Source: Lachnospiraceae bacterium (GTDB taxonomy: Bacteria > Bacillota > Clostridia > Lachnospirales > Lachnospiraceae). From it: 64,000 nt of DNA. The DNA lies in assembly GCA_017480195.1 (NCBI GenBank), contig JAFVBE010000007.1, forward strand, positions 1 to 64,000, given 5' to 3'. Within the stretch, counting starts at the first letter, position 1, and each line of letters starts with the position of its first letter. A model generated the notes under the pieces. The model searched no databases. It had not been told where the DNA came from and was given only the letters and a program-made list of their open reading frames with translations. A program made the position numbers and the translations under genes. Below are positions 18,172 to 27,176 of the stretch, piece after piece.

Positions 18172-18489
18172 ATGGCAATTACACCTGTAGAATTATATGG
18201 TAATGATTTTAATATTAATAGTACATATTCAGGTCATAAGGTGTCTACGGATAACAGCAGCAACGCTTTTGACAGTATATTAAGTGCTGCGGTTGATATG
18301 TACAGGGAAGCAGATTCGTACCAGAAGAAAGCTGAGGCTGAGGAAATGAGCTTCGCGCTTGGATATACTGACAGTATACACGATCTTGCAAATGCGCAGA
18401 GAAAAGCGAATATTTCGCTTCAATATACGGTTAAGGTAACGAATACCTTTGTTACTGCATATAAAGAGCTTATGAATATGCAATTATAG
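18172..18489 (+). CDS. fliE: Flagellar hook-basal body complex protein FliE
   Basis: 105 residues, normal length. FliE links the MS ring (FliF) to the rod. The first about 35 residues are variable; the rest shows the family pattern FDSILSAAVDMYREAD...SFALGYTDSIHDLANAQRKANISLQYTVKVTNTFVTAYKELMNM. A TAGGAG site precedes the ATG. It follows flgC by 32 nt and precedes fliF by 25 nt. Confidence 0.94.
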   Translation: MAITPVELYGNDFNINSTYSGHKVSTDNSSNAFDSILSAAVDMYREADSYQKKAEAEEMSFALGYTDSIHDLANAQRKANISLQYTVKVTNTFVTAYKELMNMQL

Positions 18490-18514
18490 TTATGCTTTTG
18501 GAGGCACTTAAAAT

Positions 18515-20116
18515 ATGAGGGAATGGTTCAGGCAGTTGCCTGCGAGGATAGTAGAATTTTGGAACAGATATACAGGAAGACAGAAGGCATTGTTCTTCTC
18601 AGTAGTGGCAGCGGTTATCATAACCCTTGTCGCTCTTTTTGCTATCCTGAACAGAACTACATACACAAGGTTAGTTACCTTTGAGGATTCTGCACAGACC
18701 GCGGAGGCGGATACACTGCTTACGGAAAATAATATAACCCATAGAATATCTGATGATGCCCTAAGCATTGATGTCGATGATAATCAGATTGCTGAAGCCC
18801 GGCTTATACTTGGACAGAATGGTATAAGCGCTACATCGACAGGAGTAGATAATGAATGGCTTTTGGATAACAGCTTTTCCACAACGGACTCCGAGAGAAA
18901 GCTTAAAGCAAAGATTAAGCTTGAGGCTGATATGGAGGCTGCGATTAAAAGCATGGAGGGTGTATCTAAGGTGACAGTAACCATAGATTTACCGGAATCA
19001 AGCAGCTCAATATATAATGTAGAGAAGAATGCGTCTGTAAGTATTATGCTTACGACTGACAGTAACTTTAAGGCTGAGAATGTACAGGGGATTGCTGAAT
19101 ATGCAAGAACCTGTGTCGGTAACTCTGATACAAATGATATTACTATCATAGACAAACAGGGAAATTTGCTCTTCTCGGGAGCAAACAGTGCTTCGGCGCT
19201 TACCTCCACGCTTATGGTTGAACAGCAGGTTGAAGAGTATTACAACAATAAGCTGTGGAATCTGATGGTTAATTCTGGTGTCTATGATGATGTGTCGGTG
19301 TCCTCTAATCTCGATATAAACATAAGCAATAAAGAAGTAGAGAACATAGAGTATTATTCAAATCAGGAGGATGATACAGGACCTAAGGAAACATATTATT
19401 ATTATCTTGCGGAAAATGTAGATGGCACAGGTGGTGTAGTTGGTACAGACGCCAATGGTGAAGAAATTACGGATTATAACCTTTTAGATCAGGCAAATGC
19501 AGAATCTTCACTTAATCTTGTCAAGGAAACCTATGCTACAAGCAGTACGAGAACCACGACTGTAGAACCTGTGGGAAGTGTCAATCTTGCTAACTCAAGT
19601 ATTTCGATGTATCTGACAAAGTATCAGATATATTATGAGGAGGAACTTGAGGAACAGGGGCTTCTGGAGGATATGACCTTCAATGAGTTTAAGCAGTTAA
19701 ATAGTGAGGCTACAGAGGTCGCTAACCCTGAAGCAATAATTAATCTTTTGGCTTCCGGTACTGGTATTAAGTCTTCAAATATATATGTTATAGAGAGAAC
19801 GGTTCCTATCTTCTATCCTAAGGAGGAGCGTCAGGTTCCTGTACAAAGCATATTGTCGATTGTACTGGCAGTTATAATTGGAATTTTATTATTGTTTGTT
19901 GTTCTTAGAAGTATGAGAGCGGAAGAGGTTGTCGAGCTTGAACCCGAGCTTTCCGTTGAAACCTTGCTCGCTACAACTAAAGAAAACCAGACGCTTGATG
20001 ATATTGAATTTGGTGAGAGTTCAGCAGCTAAGACTCAGATTGAGAAGTTCGTGGACGAAAATCCTGAAGCGGTTGCTCTGTTGCTTAGAAATTGGCTGAA
20101 TGATGAATGGGAGTGA
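18515..20116 (+). CDS. fliF: Flagellar M-ring protein FliF
   Basis: 533 residues. FliF oligomers form the MS ring in the cytoplasmic membrane. A first transmembrane helix is near residues 25-47 (ALFFSVVAAVIITLVALFAIL) and a second near 448-468. The ring-building motifs between them (EARLILGQNGI, KLEADMEAAIKSMEGVSKVTVTIDLPE) are clear. The C-terminal tail (EKFVDENPEAVALLLRNWLNDEWE) is the conserved FliG-binding segment. GGAGG precedes the ATG, and fliG begins 6 nt after the stop. Confidence 0.95.
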   Translation: MREWFRQLPARIVEFWNRYTGRQKALFFSVVAAVIITLVALFAILNRTTYTRLVTFEDSAQTAEADTLLTENNITHRISDDALSIDVDDNQIAEARLILGQNGISATSTGVDNEWLLDNSFSTTDSERKLKAKIKLEADMEAAIKSMEGVSKVTVTIDLPESSSSIYNVEKNASVSIMLTTDSNFKAENVQGIAEYARTCVGNSDTNDITIIDKQGNLLFSGANSASALTSTLMVEQQVEEYYNNKLWNLMVNSGVYDDVSVSSNLDINISNKEVENIEYYSNQEDDTGPKETYYYYLAENVDGTGGVVGTDANGEEITDYNLLDQANAESSLNLVKETYATSSTRTTTVEPVGSVNLANSSISMYLTKYQIYYEEELEEQGLLEDMTFNEFKQLNSEATEVANPEAIINLLASGTGIKSSNIYVIERTVPIFYPKEERQVPVQSILSIVLAVIIGILLLFVVLRSMRAEEVVELEPELSVETLLATTKENQTLDDIEFGESSAAKTQIEKFVDENPEAVALLLRNWLNDEWE

Positions 20117-20122
20117 TAATTA

Positions 20123-21139
20123 ATGGCGGTTAAATCTGCAGAAGATATATCAGGAGTACAGAAAGCAGCGGTGCTTCTTATATCTCTTGGCCCTGAGCGT
20201 TCAGCGCAGGTATTTAAACATTTAAAGGATGATGAAATTGAGTCTCTTACACTTGAGATTGCTAATACTAAGAGCGTTCCTGCTGAGGTTAAGGATATGG
20301 TTTTGGATGAATTCTATGAAGTCTGTCTTGCTCAGCAGTACATAGCAGAGGGTGGTATTGGCTATGCCAAAGACCTTCTTGATAAGGCGCTTGGTGCCGA
20401 CAGAGCCAGAGAAGTAATCGGTAAGCTTACCGCATCGCTTCAGGTGAGACCGTTCGAGTTTGTGAGAAAAGCAGATGCTTCACAGCTTTTAAGCTTCATA
20501 CAGGATGAGCATCCGCAGACCATAGCGCTTATACTTGCGTATCTGCCTTCCAGTCAGGCTGCTGCTGTAGTCAGCGCATTACCGCCTGAGAAGCAGGCTG
20601 ATGTAGCTAAGAGAATAGCATCTATGGACAGAACAAGTCCTGATGTGATTAAAGAGGTAGAAGCCGTGCTTGAGAAGAAACTTGCATCACTTGTTAATCA
20701 GGATTACACCATCGTCGGTGGTGTTGATTCCATTGTCAGTATACTTAATACTGTTGACAGAAGCACAGAGAAGCATATCATGGAAACTCTCGAGGTTGAG
20801 GATCCTGAACTTGCTGATGAAATCAGAAGAAAGATGTTTGTATTCGAGGATATTCTTACTCTCGATAACCGTGCTATACAGACAGTTCTTCGTGAAGTTG
20901 ATAATAATGAGCTTGCTGTCGCACTCAAGAATGCAAATGAGGATGTACAGAAGGTTATCTTTGATAACCTTTCATCCCGTCTTGCTTCAATGATAAAAGA
21001 GGATATGGAATTTATGGGACCTGTTAAGCTTAAAGATGTTGAGGATGCACAGCAGAAGATAGTTAATATTATCAGGAAGCTTGAGGATTCGGGCGAAATC
21101 GTTATCTCTCGTGGTGGAGGTGACGAGGTAGTTGTCTAG
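20123..21139 (+). CDS. fliG: Flagellar motor switch protein FliG
   Basis: 338 residues. FliG is the rotor protein that meets the MotA stator and transmits CheY-P-driven switching. The N-terminal domain (GVQKAAVLLISLGPERSAQVFKHLKDDEIESLTLEI) binds FliF. The middle domain holds the EHPQTIALILAYL motif (EHPQ near 133). The C-terminal domain has the charged torque helix (about 275-300). The C-terminus RGGGDEVVV is followed by fliH, which overlaps by 8 nt. Complete. Confidence 0.96.
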   Translation: MAVKSAEDISGVQKAAVLLISLGPERSAQVFKHLKDDEIESLTLEIANTKSVPAEVKDMVLDEFYEVCLAQQYIAEGGIGYAKDLLDKALGADRAREVIGKLTASLQVRPFEFVRKADASQLLSFIQDEHPQTIALILAYLPSSQAAAVVSALPPEKQADVAKRIASMDRTSPDVIKEVEAVLEKKLASLVNQDYTIVGGVDSIVSILNTVDRSTEKHIMETLEVEDPELADEIRRKMFVFEDILTLDNRAIQTVLREVDNNELAVALKNANEDVQKVIFDNLSSRLASMIKEDMEFMGPVKLKDVEDAQQKIVNIIRKLEDSGEIVISRGGGDEVVV

Positions 21140-21920
21140 TCTTTTTAAATCAGGATTTGTTAATTTTAATGCTTTGGATACCACCCCATATATCATAGAT
21201 GGTAATACCAAGGTTATATCTCCTGTAAATATCGGAGGAGAAAACGCAGAAAAGTCAGTTGAAGATTATTCTGATGATAAATCTGACAGAACGGAAAATA
21301 TCAAAAATCAAGCTTTCTTAGATGAAGCATTAAATGAAGCTGAGAGAATAAAGGCAGATGCTGAGGGGGAAGCAGAGCGTATAATTGAAGCGGCGCAGGC
21401 TCAGGCTGATGAGATTAAGGAGAACGCTTATAAGGCAGGCTTTGAACAGGGACTTGAGGAAGGCAATTCCGAAGGACAAAAGCGTGCGGATGAATATCTT
21501 GCAGGCATTAAGAAGGAGCAGGAGGAAATGGCAGCGAAGCTTGATGCGGAAAATGACGCTTATCTTACAGATGCCGAGCATAAGCTTGTAGATTTTACCT
21601 GTGATATGATTGAGAAAATTACCGGAATACTTATTGATGACTATAAGCCTGTAATGTTCAATATGATAAATAATGCTCTGAGTGAAGCGGATGCCAGTTT
21701 GAAATATACTATAAAAATATGCGAAGAAAGTTATTATTATGTTGAGGATAACAAGGAAAGAATTGTGGGCGCGACAAATCCTAATATTACAATAGATATT
21801 TTCTCAGATCCTAAGCTTGAAAAAGGACAGTGTACTATAGAAACGGATAATGGAATTATAGATTTGTCGATGGATATACAAATCCAGAACCTTATTACCG
21901 CATTTAAAATGTTGTCATAG
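21132..21920 (+). CDS. fliH: Flagellar assembly protein FliH
   Basis: 262 residues. FliH regulates the export ATPase FliI and docks it at the C-ring. The start is TTG, 8 nt after the strong GGAGGTGA inside fliG, overlapping fliG by 8 nt. A long Ala/Glu-rich coiled coil (about 65-150, EAERIKADAEGEAERIIEAAQAQADEI) includes the glycine-containing helix AGFEQGLEEG. The C-terminal domain ends with the amphipathic DIQIQNLITAFKML. A hairpin with a T run follows the stop. Confidence 0.88.
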   Translation: MSSLFKSGFVNFNALDTTPYIIDGNTKVISPVNIGGENAEKSVEDYSDDKSDRTENIKNQAFLDEALNEAERIKADAEGEAERIIEAAQAQADEIKENAYKAGFEQGLEEGNSEGQKRADEYLAGIKKEQEEMAAKLDAENDAYLTDAEHKLVDFTCDMIEKITGILIDDYKPVMFNMINNALSEADASLKYTIKICEESYYYVEDNKERIVGATNPNITIDIFSDPKLEKGQCTIETDNGIIDLSMDIQIQNLITAFKMLS

Positions 21921-21927
21921 TGAATAA

Positions 21928-21955
21928 TTCCCCGATTTTTGTCGGGGATTTTTAG
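21928..21955 (+). terminator. Terminator-like hairpin between fliH and fliI
   Basis: TCCCCGA and TCGGGGA form a 7-pair GC-rich stem with a TTTTTG loop, followed by a T run. It sits inside the operon and probably acts as a partial terminator or mRNA stabiliser. Confidence 0.5.
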
Positions 21956-21977
21956 AATATATAACGGAAATGATGAT

Positions 21978-23288
21978 ATGAAAAAAGCATTTGATATTCA
22001 AAAATATTATAGTTTATTGGATGGCGATTATGTTATGAATTTCGGTAAGGTTAGCAAAATCGTTGGTCTTACCATGGAGTCAATCGGACCGCCGTGCAAA
22101 CTGAACGACCTGTGTGAAGTTATCTCCAAAGATGGCAGTGTAAGCGTTATGGCTGAGGTTGTAGGATTCAGAGATAATAAAGTTTTACTTATGCCTTATG
22201 ATGTGGTGGATGGTATTGGACTTGGTGCTATTGTAAAAAATACCGGAGAGATGCTTAAGGTTAAGGTGGGACCGGAACTTTTGGGCAAGGTGTTGGATGG
22301 GATTGGTCGCCCAATGGATGGTGTGGAATTCGGATATGTTGATGAATATCCTATAGATGCTTCGTCCCCTGATCCTTTGGAGAGAAAGCTGATATCAGAG
22401 GTATTGCCGCTTGGAGTTAAGGCGGTTGATGGACTTCTTACGCTTGGTAAAGGACAGAGAATTGGCATATTTGCCGGAAGTGGTGTAGGCAAAAGCACGC
22501 TGCTTGGTATGTTTGCCCGTAATACTAAGGCGGATATAAATGTTATAGCTTTAATTGGAGAGCGTGGCAGAGAAGTAGGAGAATTCATAGAGAGGGACTT
22601 AGGTGAGGAAGGTCTTAAGCGTTCCGTACTGGTTATAGCTACTTCCGATAAGCCTGCGCTTATCCGTAATAAGGCTGCCAAGACAGCAACAGCCATAGCT
22701 GAGTATTTTAGAGATAATGGACATGATGTTCTTCTTATGATGGATTCGCTTACGCGTTTTTCCATGGCACAGAGAGAGATAGGTCTTGCTTCAGGCGAAC
22801 CTCCCGTAACAAGAGGGTACCCGCCATCAGTGTATTCTGAGCTTCCTAAGCTGCTTGAACGCGCTGGCAATACATATAAGGGTTCAATAACAGGACTTTA
22901 TACCGTGCTTGTTGATGGTGATGATTTCAATGAACCAATTACCGATACTGCAAGAGGTATTTTGGATGGACATATAGTTTTATCTCGTAAGCTGGGGCAT
23001 AAAAATCATTATCCTGCTATAGATGTGCTTGCGAGCATATCGCGTTGTATGAGTGCGATTGCAACAAAGGAGCATAAAAATGTAGCCGGTCGTCTTAAGA
23101 ATGTGCTTGCAACATATAATGATGCTGAGGATTTGATTAATATTGGTGCATATAGATCTGGTTCCAATCCGGATATAGATTATGCGATAACCAAGATTGG
23201 CAAGGTTAATGAATTTCTAAGGCAGGATGTTGACAGCAAGTTCCTGTTTGATGATGAGATTAGTATGCTTACAGGCATATTTGAATAA
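21978..23288 (+). CDS. fliI: Flagellar export ATPase FliI
   Basis: 436 residues from the ATG at 21978. FliI is the F1-beta-like ATPase of flagellar type III secretion, working with FliH and FliJ. Walker A GIFAGSGVGKSTLLGM lies near 155-170, and Walker B is VLLMMDSLTRFSMAQRE. The conserved GEPPVTRGYPPSVYSELPKLLERAG and TVLVDGDDFNEPI segments follow. An in-frame TTG at 21939 falls inside the fliH-fliI hairpin and is rejected. The ribosome site (GGAAATG) is weak, compatible with translation dependent on fliH. Confidence 0.95.
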   Translation: MKKAFDIQKYYSLLDGDYVMNFGKVSKIVGLTMESIGPPCKLNDLCEVISKDGSVSVMAEVVGFRDNKVLLMPYDVVDGIGLGAIVKNTGEMLKVKVGPELLGKVLDGIGRPMDGVEFGYVDEYPIDASSPDPLERKLISEVLPLGVKAVDGLLTLGKGQRIGIFAGSGVGKSTLLGMFARNTKADINVIALIGERGREVGEFIERDLGEEGLKRSVLVIATSDKPALIRNKAAKTATAIAEYFRDNGHDVLLMMDSLTRFSMAQREIGLASGEPPVTRGYPPSVYSELPKLLERAGNTYKGSITGLYTVLVDGDDFNEPITDTARGILDGHIVLSRKLGHKNHYPAIDVLASISRCMSAIATKEHKNVAGRLKNVLATYNDAEDLINIGAYRSGSNPDIDYAITKIGKVNEFLRQDVDSKFLFDDEISMLTGIFE

Positions 23289-23302
23289 TTGAGGTGTTTT
23301 AT

Positions 23303-23761
23303 TTGGCGAGATTTATCTATCGAATGCAGAATATTTTAGATATCAAAATGAAACTTGAAGAGGCTGCAAGACAGGAGTATGGAGAGGCAAGACATGCTTT
23401 AACTCTTGAAGAGGAGAAGCTGGATAAGCTTAATCTTCGCAAAGAGGAATACCATAATCTTTATCTTGAGGCGCTTACCGGCAAGCTTGATTTTCTTAAG
23501 ATTCAAGAATGTGAGAATGCAATTGATGTTATGGATGATCTTATTGATACTCAGGAGGAGCAGGTAAGAAAAGCCAGTAAAAATCTTGAGAAGGCAAGGC
23601 AGAAGCTTAACACGGTTATGCAGGAGAGAAAGATGCATGAGAAGCTTAAGGAGAAGAAATTTGATGAATTTTTAGCCGAATTAAATGCGCAGGAAAATAA
23701 GGAAACTGATGAGGTTGTAAGTTATCAATTTGGCAGTAAAGCCGCTGATGTGGAGGAATAG
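23303..23761 (+). CDS. fliJ: Flagellar export chaperone FliJ
   Basis: 152 residues. FliJ is a coiled-coil stalk that couples FliI to the export gate. Nearly the whole protein is one alpha-helical hairpin with heptad patterns (LEEAARQEYGEARHALTLEEEKLDKLNLRKEEY...). The N-terminus MARFIYRMQNILDIKMKLEE is characteristic. A TTG start 6 nt after GAGGTG is preferred to the GTG at 23294, which would overlap the ribosome site. The next gene begins 3 nt after the stop. Confidence 0.9.
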   Translation: MARFIYRMQNILDIKMKLEEAARQEYGEARHALTLEEEKLDKLNLRKEEYHNLYLEALTGKLDFLKIQECENAIDVMDDLIDTQEEQVRKASKNLEKARQKLNTVMQERKMHEKLKEKKFDEFLAELNAQENKETDEVVSYQFGSKAADVEE

Positions 23762-23764
23762 GAT

Positions 23765-24499
23765 ATGGCGAAGGATAAAAAAGACAGAGGAGAAAAAGGA
23801 ACTTCTAAGGGTGTTGGAATTTTGATTGCCGTGCTTATTATAACAACCTTTCTTTCGGTTATGGCACTTCTTATCAAATGTGATGTTGGAGGGTTTGGCA
23901 GTGAGGTATTAAGACCGGTACTCAAGGATGTTCCGGTTATTAATAAGATTCTTCCTGATGCTTCAGATGAAGAAGTTGCTAAGGAGAGCGATTATCCATA
24001 TAATACTTTAGCTGAGGCATTAGAGCAGATAAAGCTTATGGATGAAAGCATTAATTCTAAGGATGCTGAGATAGTATCTCTGAATGATAAAATCACTGAA
24101 CTTCAGGCGGAGGTTGACCGTTTATCCCTTGTTGAAGCGGAACAGACGGATTTTGAAGCCAAAAAAAATGAATTTTATAACGAAATAGTCTATGGGGATT
24201 CCGCTCCTGATGCCGATACATATATTGAGTGGTACAATGAGATTAGTCCTGAAAGAGCTGAGGAAATCTACGAATCGCTTATCTCAGCAAGAGAGTCTGA
24301 TTCTGAAATCAAAGATTTGGCGGTCACCTATGAAAGCATGAAAGCTAAAAATGCTGCCGAGATTTTAGAAAGCATGAAGAACGACCTTGATACCGTGGCA
24401 CTTATTATGAATAATATGAGTGCAGAGGGTAAGGCTGATATATTAGCCGAGATGGATCCGGAGTTCGCGGCTCTGATTACTAAGAAATTGTTACCATAG
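23765..24499 (+). CDS. ylxF: MotE-like flagellar protein (YlxF)
   Basis: 244 residues. A single transmembrane segment (about 18-40) is followed by a coiled coil (about 95-125) and a C-terminal helical domain resembling the MgtE N-domain fold (ISPERAEEIYESL...KNAAEILESM...ALIMNNMSAEGKADILAEMDPEFAALITKKLL). In this position, between fliJ and fliK, lies ylxF of Bacillus; related MotE proteins stabilise stator assembly. That specific function is inferred from family and position. Confidence 0.8.
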   Translation: MAKDKKDRGEKGTSKGVGILIAVLIITTFLSVMALLIKCDVGGFGSEVLRPVLKDVPVINKILPDASDEEVAKESDYPYNTLAEALEQIKLMDESINSKDAEIVSLNDKITELQAEVDRLSLVEAEQTDFEAKKNEFYNEIVYGDSAPDADTYIEWYNEISPERAEEIYESLISARESDSEIKDLAVTYESMKAKNAAEILESMKNDLDTVALIMNNMSAEGKADILAEMDPEFAALITKKLLP

Positions 24500-24527
24500 A
24501 CTCAATATATAGGAAAGGAGAAAGCAA

Positions 24528-26084
24528 ATGGCTATTTCGACAAAAGGAATAAACACAGTTGATGTGGTTTCTAATATTTCTAAGGTTAATCCAAAGTCTA
24601 AAACGGAAGAAAAAGCAGCCGATTCATTCTCAAACATAATGAATATGACATCTAACAGCTTTAATAAGAATGTAAGTGATGGCAAAGAAAAGAATATTGA
24701 CAGTGTTGCGCCGGCAAAGGACACAGATAAAAATATTCCTGATGATAAAGTTTCCGGCACTACTGCAAATAAATCTGAAAATGCTGTAAAATCCAATAGT
24801 AAAGCTGATAATGCTAACAAGGCGGATAGTGCAGATATGTCTGCTGATGAAGCTAATATAAAGGATGTAAAGGACAAAACTGATTCTGACAGTGCTGAGA
24901 TTGTAGATGATGACTTTAAGGGCGTTGTAAAAGAATTAGGAACTACAGACGGTGTTGATGAGAGAATCGAAGATGTTATCTCACAATTCGCTGCTGAGCT
25001 TATTAAGCTTATTGAAGATATCAAGGATGTACTTGAAAAGAAATTGGGAGTATCGGATAATGAACTGGAAGATGTTATGTCTTCTCTCGGATTAAATGCT
25101 ACAGATTTGCTTAATACTGAGAATATCAGCGATGTAGTGCTTAATATTGAGGATGCTTCTGATGTTGACATACTAATAGATGAGCAGCTTGCCGGCCTTG
25201 TGGAGGATATCAATAACTTGGTTGATGAACTGGTTCAAAACTTTGAAGCATTTGACATAGATGCTGCAGACTTTTCCGATGGTTCAACACTTGAAGAAAA
25301 ACTTATACCGGCTGAATTAGAAACCGCCGATAATGTTCAAGTATCTCTTAGAGACATAGTTAATAAGGCGGATGAAATAGCAGCAGAGGATGAAGCTGGA
25401 AATACCGAAGAAGAGGATAAAAACTATTCAGATATTTCAAAAACTGCCGATAATATTAATGATGATGTTAAAATAACAGTCAACAGTGAAGTTAAAAGTC
25501 AGACATCAAGTGAGAACAATAGCGAGACAGAAAGCTTTAGTCAGGCGCATGAAAGTATTATTAATAATCTGAATAATGCAATTAGTGAGGTGATCACGGA
25601 AGATGTTGAGGGTACGCAGGGATTTGCTGAAGATATTCAGCAGGCGGATATATTAAGACAGGTGGTTGATGAAATCAAGGTTAATATATCAACTGATGTT
25701 ACAACACTTGATATGAGACTTAATCCGGAGAGCTTAGGCAGAGTTCAGATTACCGTAAGCTCAAGAAACGGAGTTATGGAGGCGCATATAGTGGCTGAGA
25801 ACGAAGCTGCCAAGAATGCAATTGAAGCCAATCTTGCAACATTAAGAGAGACATTTAACAATCAGGAATTAAAGGTTGAGGCAGTAGAGGTAACCATAGC
25901 TAATTACGGATTTTTCGAAGAAGAACAGCAGGGCATGACAAATGAAGATAACCGTAATAATAATAACTCGAGGAATAACAGGGTTGATTCGGGAGCTGAC
26001 ACGGCTGACGAGGGCTCCTCAGATGGACAATTGGAATCTGAGATTTTAAGAGCACAGGGAAGCAGTGTAAGCTATTCCATATAA
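24528..26084 (+). CDS. fliK: Flagellar hook-length control protein FliK
   Basis: 518 residues. FliK is a secreted molecular ruler that sets hook length and switches export specificity. The first about 370 residues are low-complexity, rich in Asp, Ser, Asn, Lys and Glu, as is normal for this ruler. The C-terminal domain (about 385-465) is diagnostic: TLDMRLNPESLGRVQITVSSRNGVMEAHIVAENEAAKNAIEANLATLRETF. A variable Ser/Asn/Gln tail follows. It starts 28 nt after ylxF with AAAGGAG. Confidence 0.9.
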   Translation: MAISTKGINTVDVVSNISKVNPKSKTEEKAADSFSNIMNMTSNSFNKNVSDGKEKNIDSVAPAKDTDKNIPDDKVSGTTANKSENAVKSNSKADNANKADSADMSADEANIKDVKDKTDSDSAEIVDDDFKGVVKELGTTDGVDERIEDVISQFAAELIKLIEDIKDVLEKKLGVSDNELEDVMSSLGLNATDLLNTENISDVVLNIEDASDVDILIDEQLAGLVEDINNLVDELVQNFEAFDIDAADFSDGSTLEEKLIPAELETADNVQVSLRDIVNKADEIAAEDEAGNTEEEDKNYSDISKTADNINDDVKITVNSEVKSQTSSENNSETESFSQAHESIINNLNNAISEVITEDVEGTQGFAEDIQQADILRQVVDEIKVNISTDVTTLDMRLNPESLGRVQITVSSRNGVMEAHIVAENEAAKNAIEANLATLRETFNNQELKVEAVEVTIANYGFFEEEQQGMTNEDNRNNNNSRNNRVDSGADTADEGSSDGQLESEILRAQGSSVSYSI

Positions 26085-26108
26085 AAAATAAATGAAAGGA
26101 GATTTAAT

Positions 26109-26654
26109 ATGGCTAATATAGGAATTGATTCTGCTGTAACTGATATTGCGTCTGCATCAAAAACAGCTACCTCATCAAAAAAGAGTGAGAAATCAAATGA
26201 CCTTGATAAGGATGCATTCTTGCAGTTACTTGTAACACAGATGAAGTATCAGGATCCTATGAATCCTACTGATAATACTGAGTATATGTCACAGCTTGCA
26301 CAATATTCATCACTTGAGGCAACGATGAATATAAGCAGCTCTATAGACAAGAGCAGCGGACTTGATTTAGTAGGCAAGTATGTACTTATGAATTCTACGG
26401 ATTCGGCAGGTAAGGAAACTGTAGTAAGCGGGCTTGTTCAATATGCAACGGTTAAAAACGGAGAGGTTATGTTATCAATAAATGATAAGTATTATCCTGT
26501 AAGCGATTTGGATTCTGTTGTAGATTATGATTATTATCTGTATCTTAAGGAACATGAGAATGATGCGGCGGTAACCGAGGCAGAAAAAACTGCTGAAGCT
26601 ACAGATAAGGCTGCGGAGGAAGCTGCAGAGAATACTGCAACTGCCGGAGCATAG
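26109..26654 (+). CDS. flgD: Flagellar hook assembly/capping protein FlgD
   Basis: 181 residues, shorter than the enterobacterial FlgD. The capping motif DKDAFLQLLVTQMKYQDPMNPTDNTEYMSQLAQYSSLEA (about 32-70) is unambiguous. The Ig/tudor-like middle domain is reduced (LVGKYVLMN...VSGLVQYATVKNGEVMLSIND). The C-terminus is an Ala/Glu-rich tail (about 152-181) of unknown meaning. AAAGGAG precedes the ATG. Confidence 0.93.
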   Translation: MANIGIDSAVTDIASASKTATSSKKSEKSNDLDKDAFLQLLVTQMKYQDPMNPTDNTEYMSQLAQYSSLEATMNISSSIDKSSGLDLVGKYVLMNSTDSAGKETVVSGLVQYATVKNGEVMLSINDKYYPVSDLDSVVDYDYYLYLKEHENDAAVTEAEKTAEATDKAAEEAAENTATAGA

Positions 26655-26679
26655 ACAATAATAAAAAGGTGGAGATATT

Positions 26680-27075
26680 ATGGATGGTTTAAATACAAGA
26701 CTTGTTTCCATTGAGCAGGTAAATGATTTATATCTTCATAATACAAAGACTGTTGATAAGGAAGATACCACCGGACAAACATCTTTTCAAGAGATATTTG
26801 TGGCAAAAACAAATACGGAAAATGATGATGTGAAATTTTCAAAGCATGCTAATCAAAGGCTTGAAAGCAGAAATATAACGCTTTCACAATCGCAGAAGTT
26901 GAGACTGAATGAGGGCGTTGAGAAAGCAAGAGGAAAAAGCATAAATGACACACTGGTTATGATGGATAATCTGGCGTTTATAGTAAATGTGAAGAATAAC
27001 ACGGTGGTCACAGCTTTGGAGCAGAATGAAGATAGTAATGTCTTTACCAATATTGATGGAGCAGTAATAGTTTAG
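26680..27075 (+). CDS. Flagellar operon protein (TIGR02530 type)
   Basis: 131 residues. The C-terminal part, with VKFSKHANQRLESRNITLS..LRLNEGVEKARGKSINDTLVMMDNLAFIVNVKNNTVVTAL (about 45-110), matches a small family always encoded between flgD and flgE in Firmicutes. Exact function is unknown; a role in hook assembly is inferred from position. AAAGGTGG lies upstream of the ATG. The N-terminal 45 residues are poorly conserved in character. Confidence 0.82.
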   Translation: MDGLNTRLVSIEQVNDLYLHNTKTVDKEDTTGQTSFQEIFVAKTNTENDDVKFSKHANQRLESRNITLSQSQKLRLNEGVEKARGKSINDTLVMMDNLAFIVNVKNNTVVTALEQNEDSNVFTNIDGAVIV

Positions 27076-27176
27076 TAACTTTTTAACAGCCGGACCGAAG
27101 TATCCTAAAAAAGATACAAGGAGGCTCTTGATATCCCGGAATGACAGAAGGGATTAAAAATAGGAGGGCAATAATT

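Noticed and set aside
22196-22870. Long minus-strand frame opposite fliI
   Set aside because: Ser/Pro-rich translation typical of antisense to a conserved gene; fliI motifs are clear on the plus strand.
24491-25213. Long minus-strand frame opposite fliK
   Set aside because: Ser-rich antisense product caused by the Asp/Glu/Lys bias of fliK; no start signal.
27129-27158. Tiny frame TTG to TAA after AAGGAGG between the TIGR02530-type gene and flgE
   Set aside because: Nine codons with a too-short spacing; more likely a leftover SD-like sequence.
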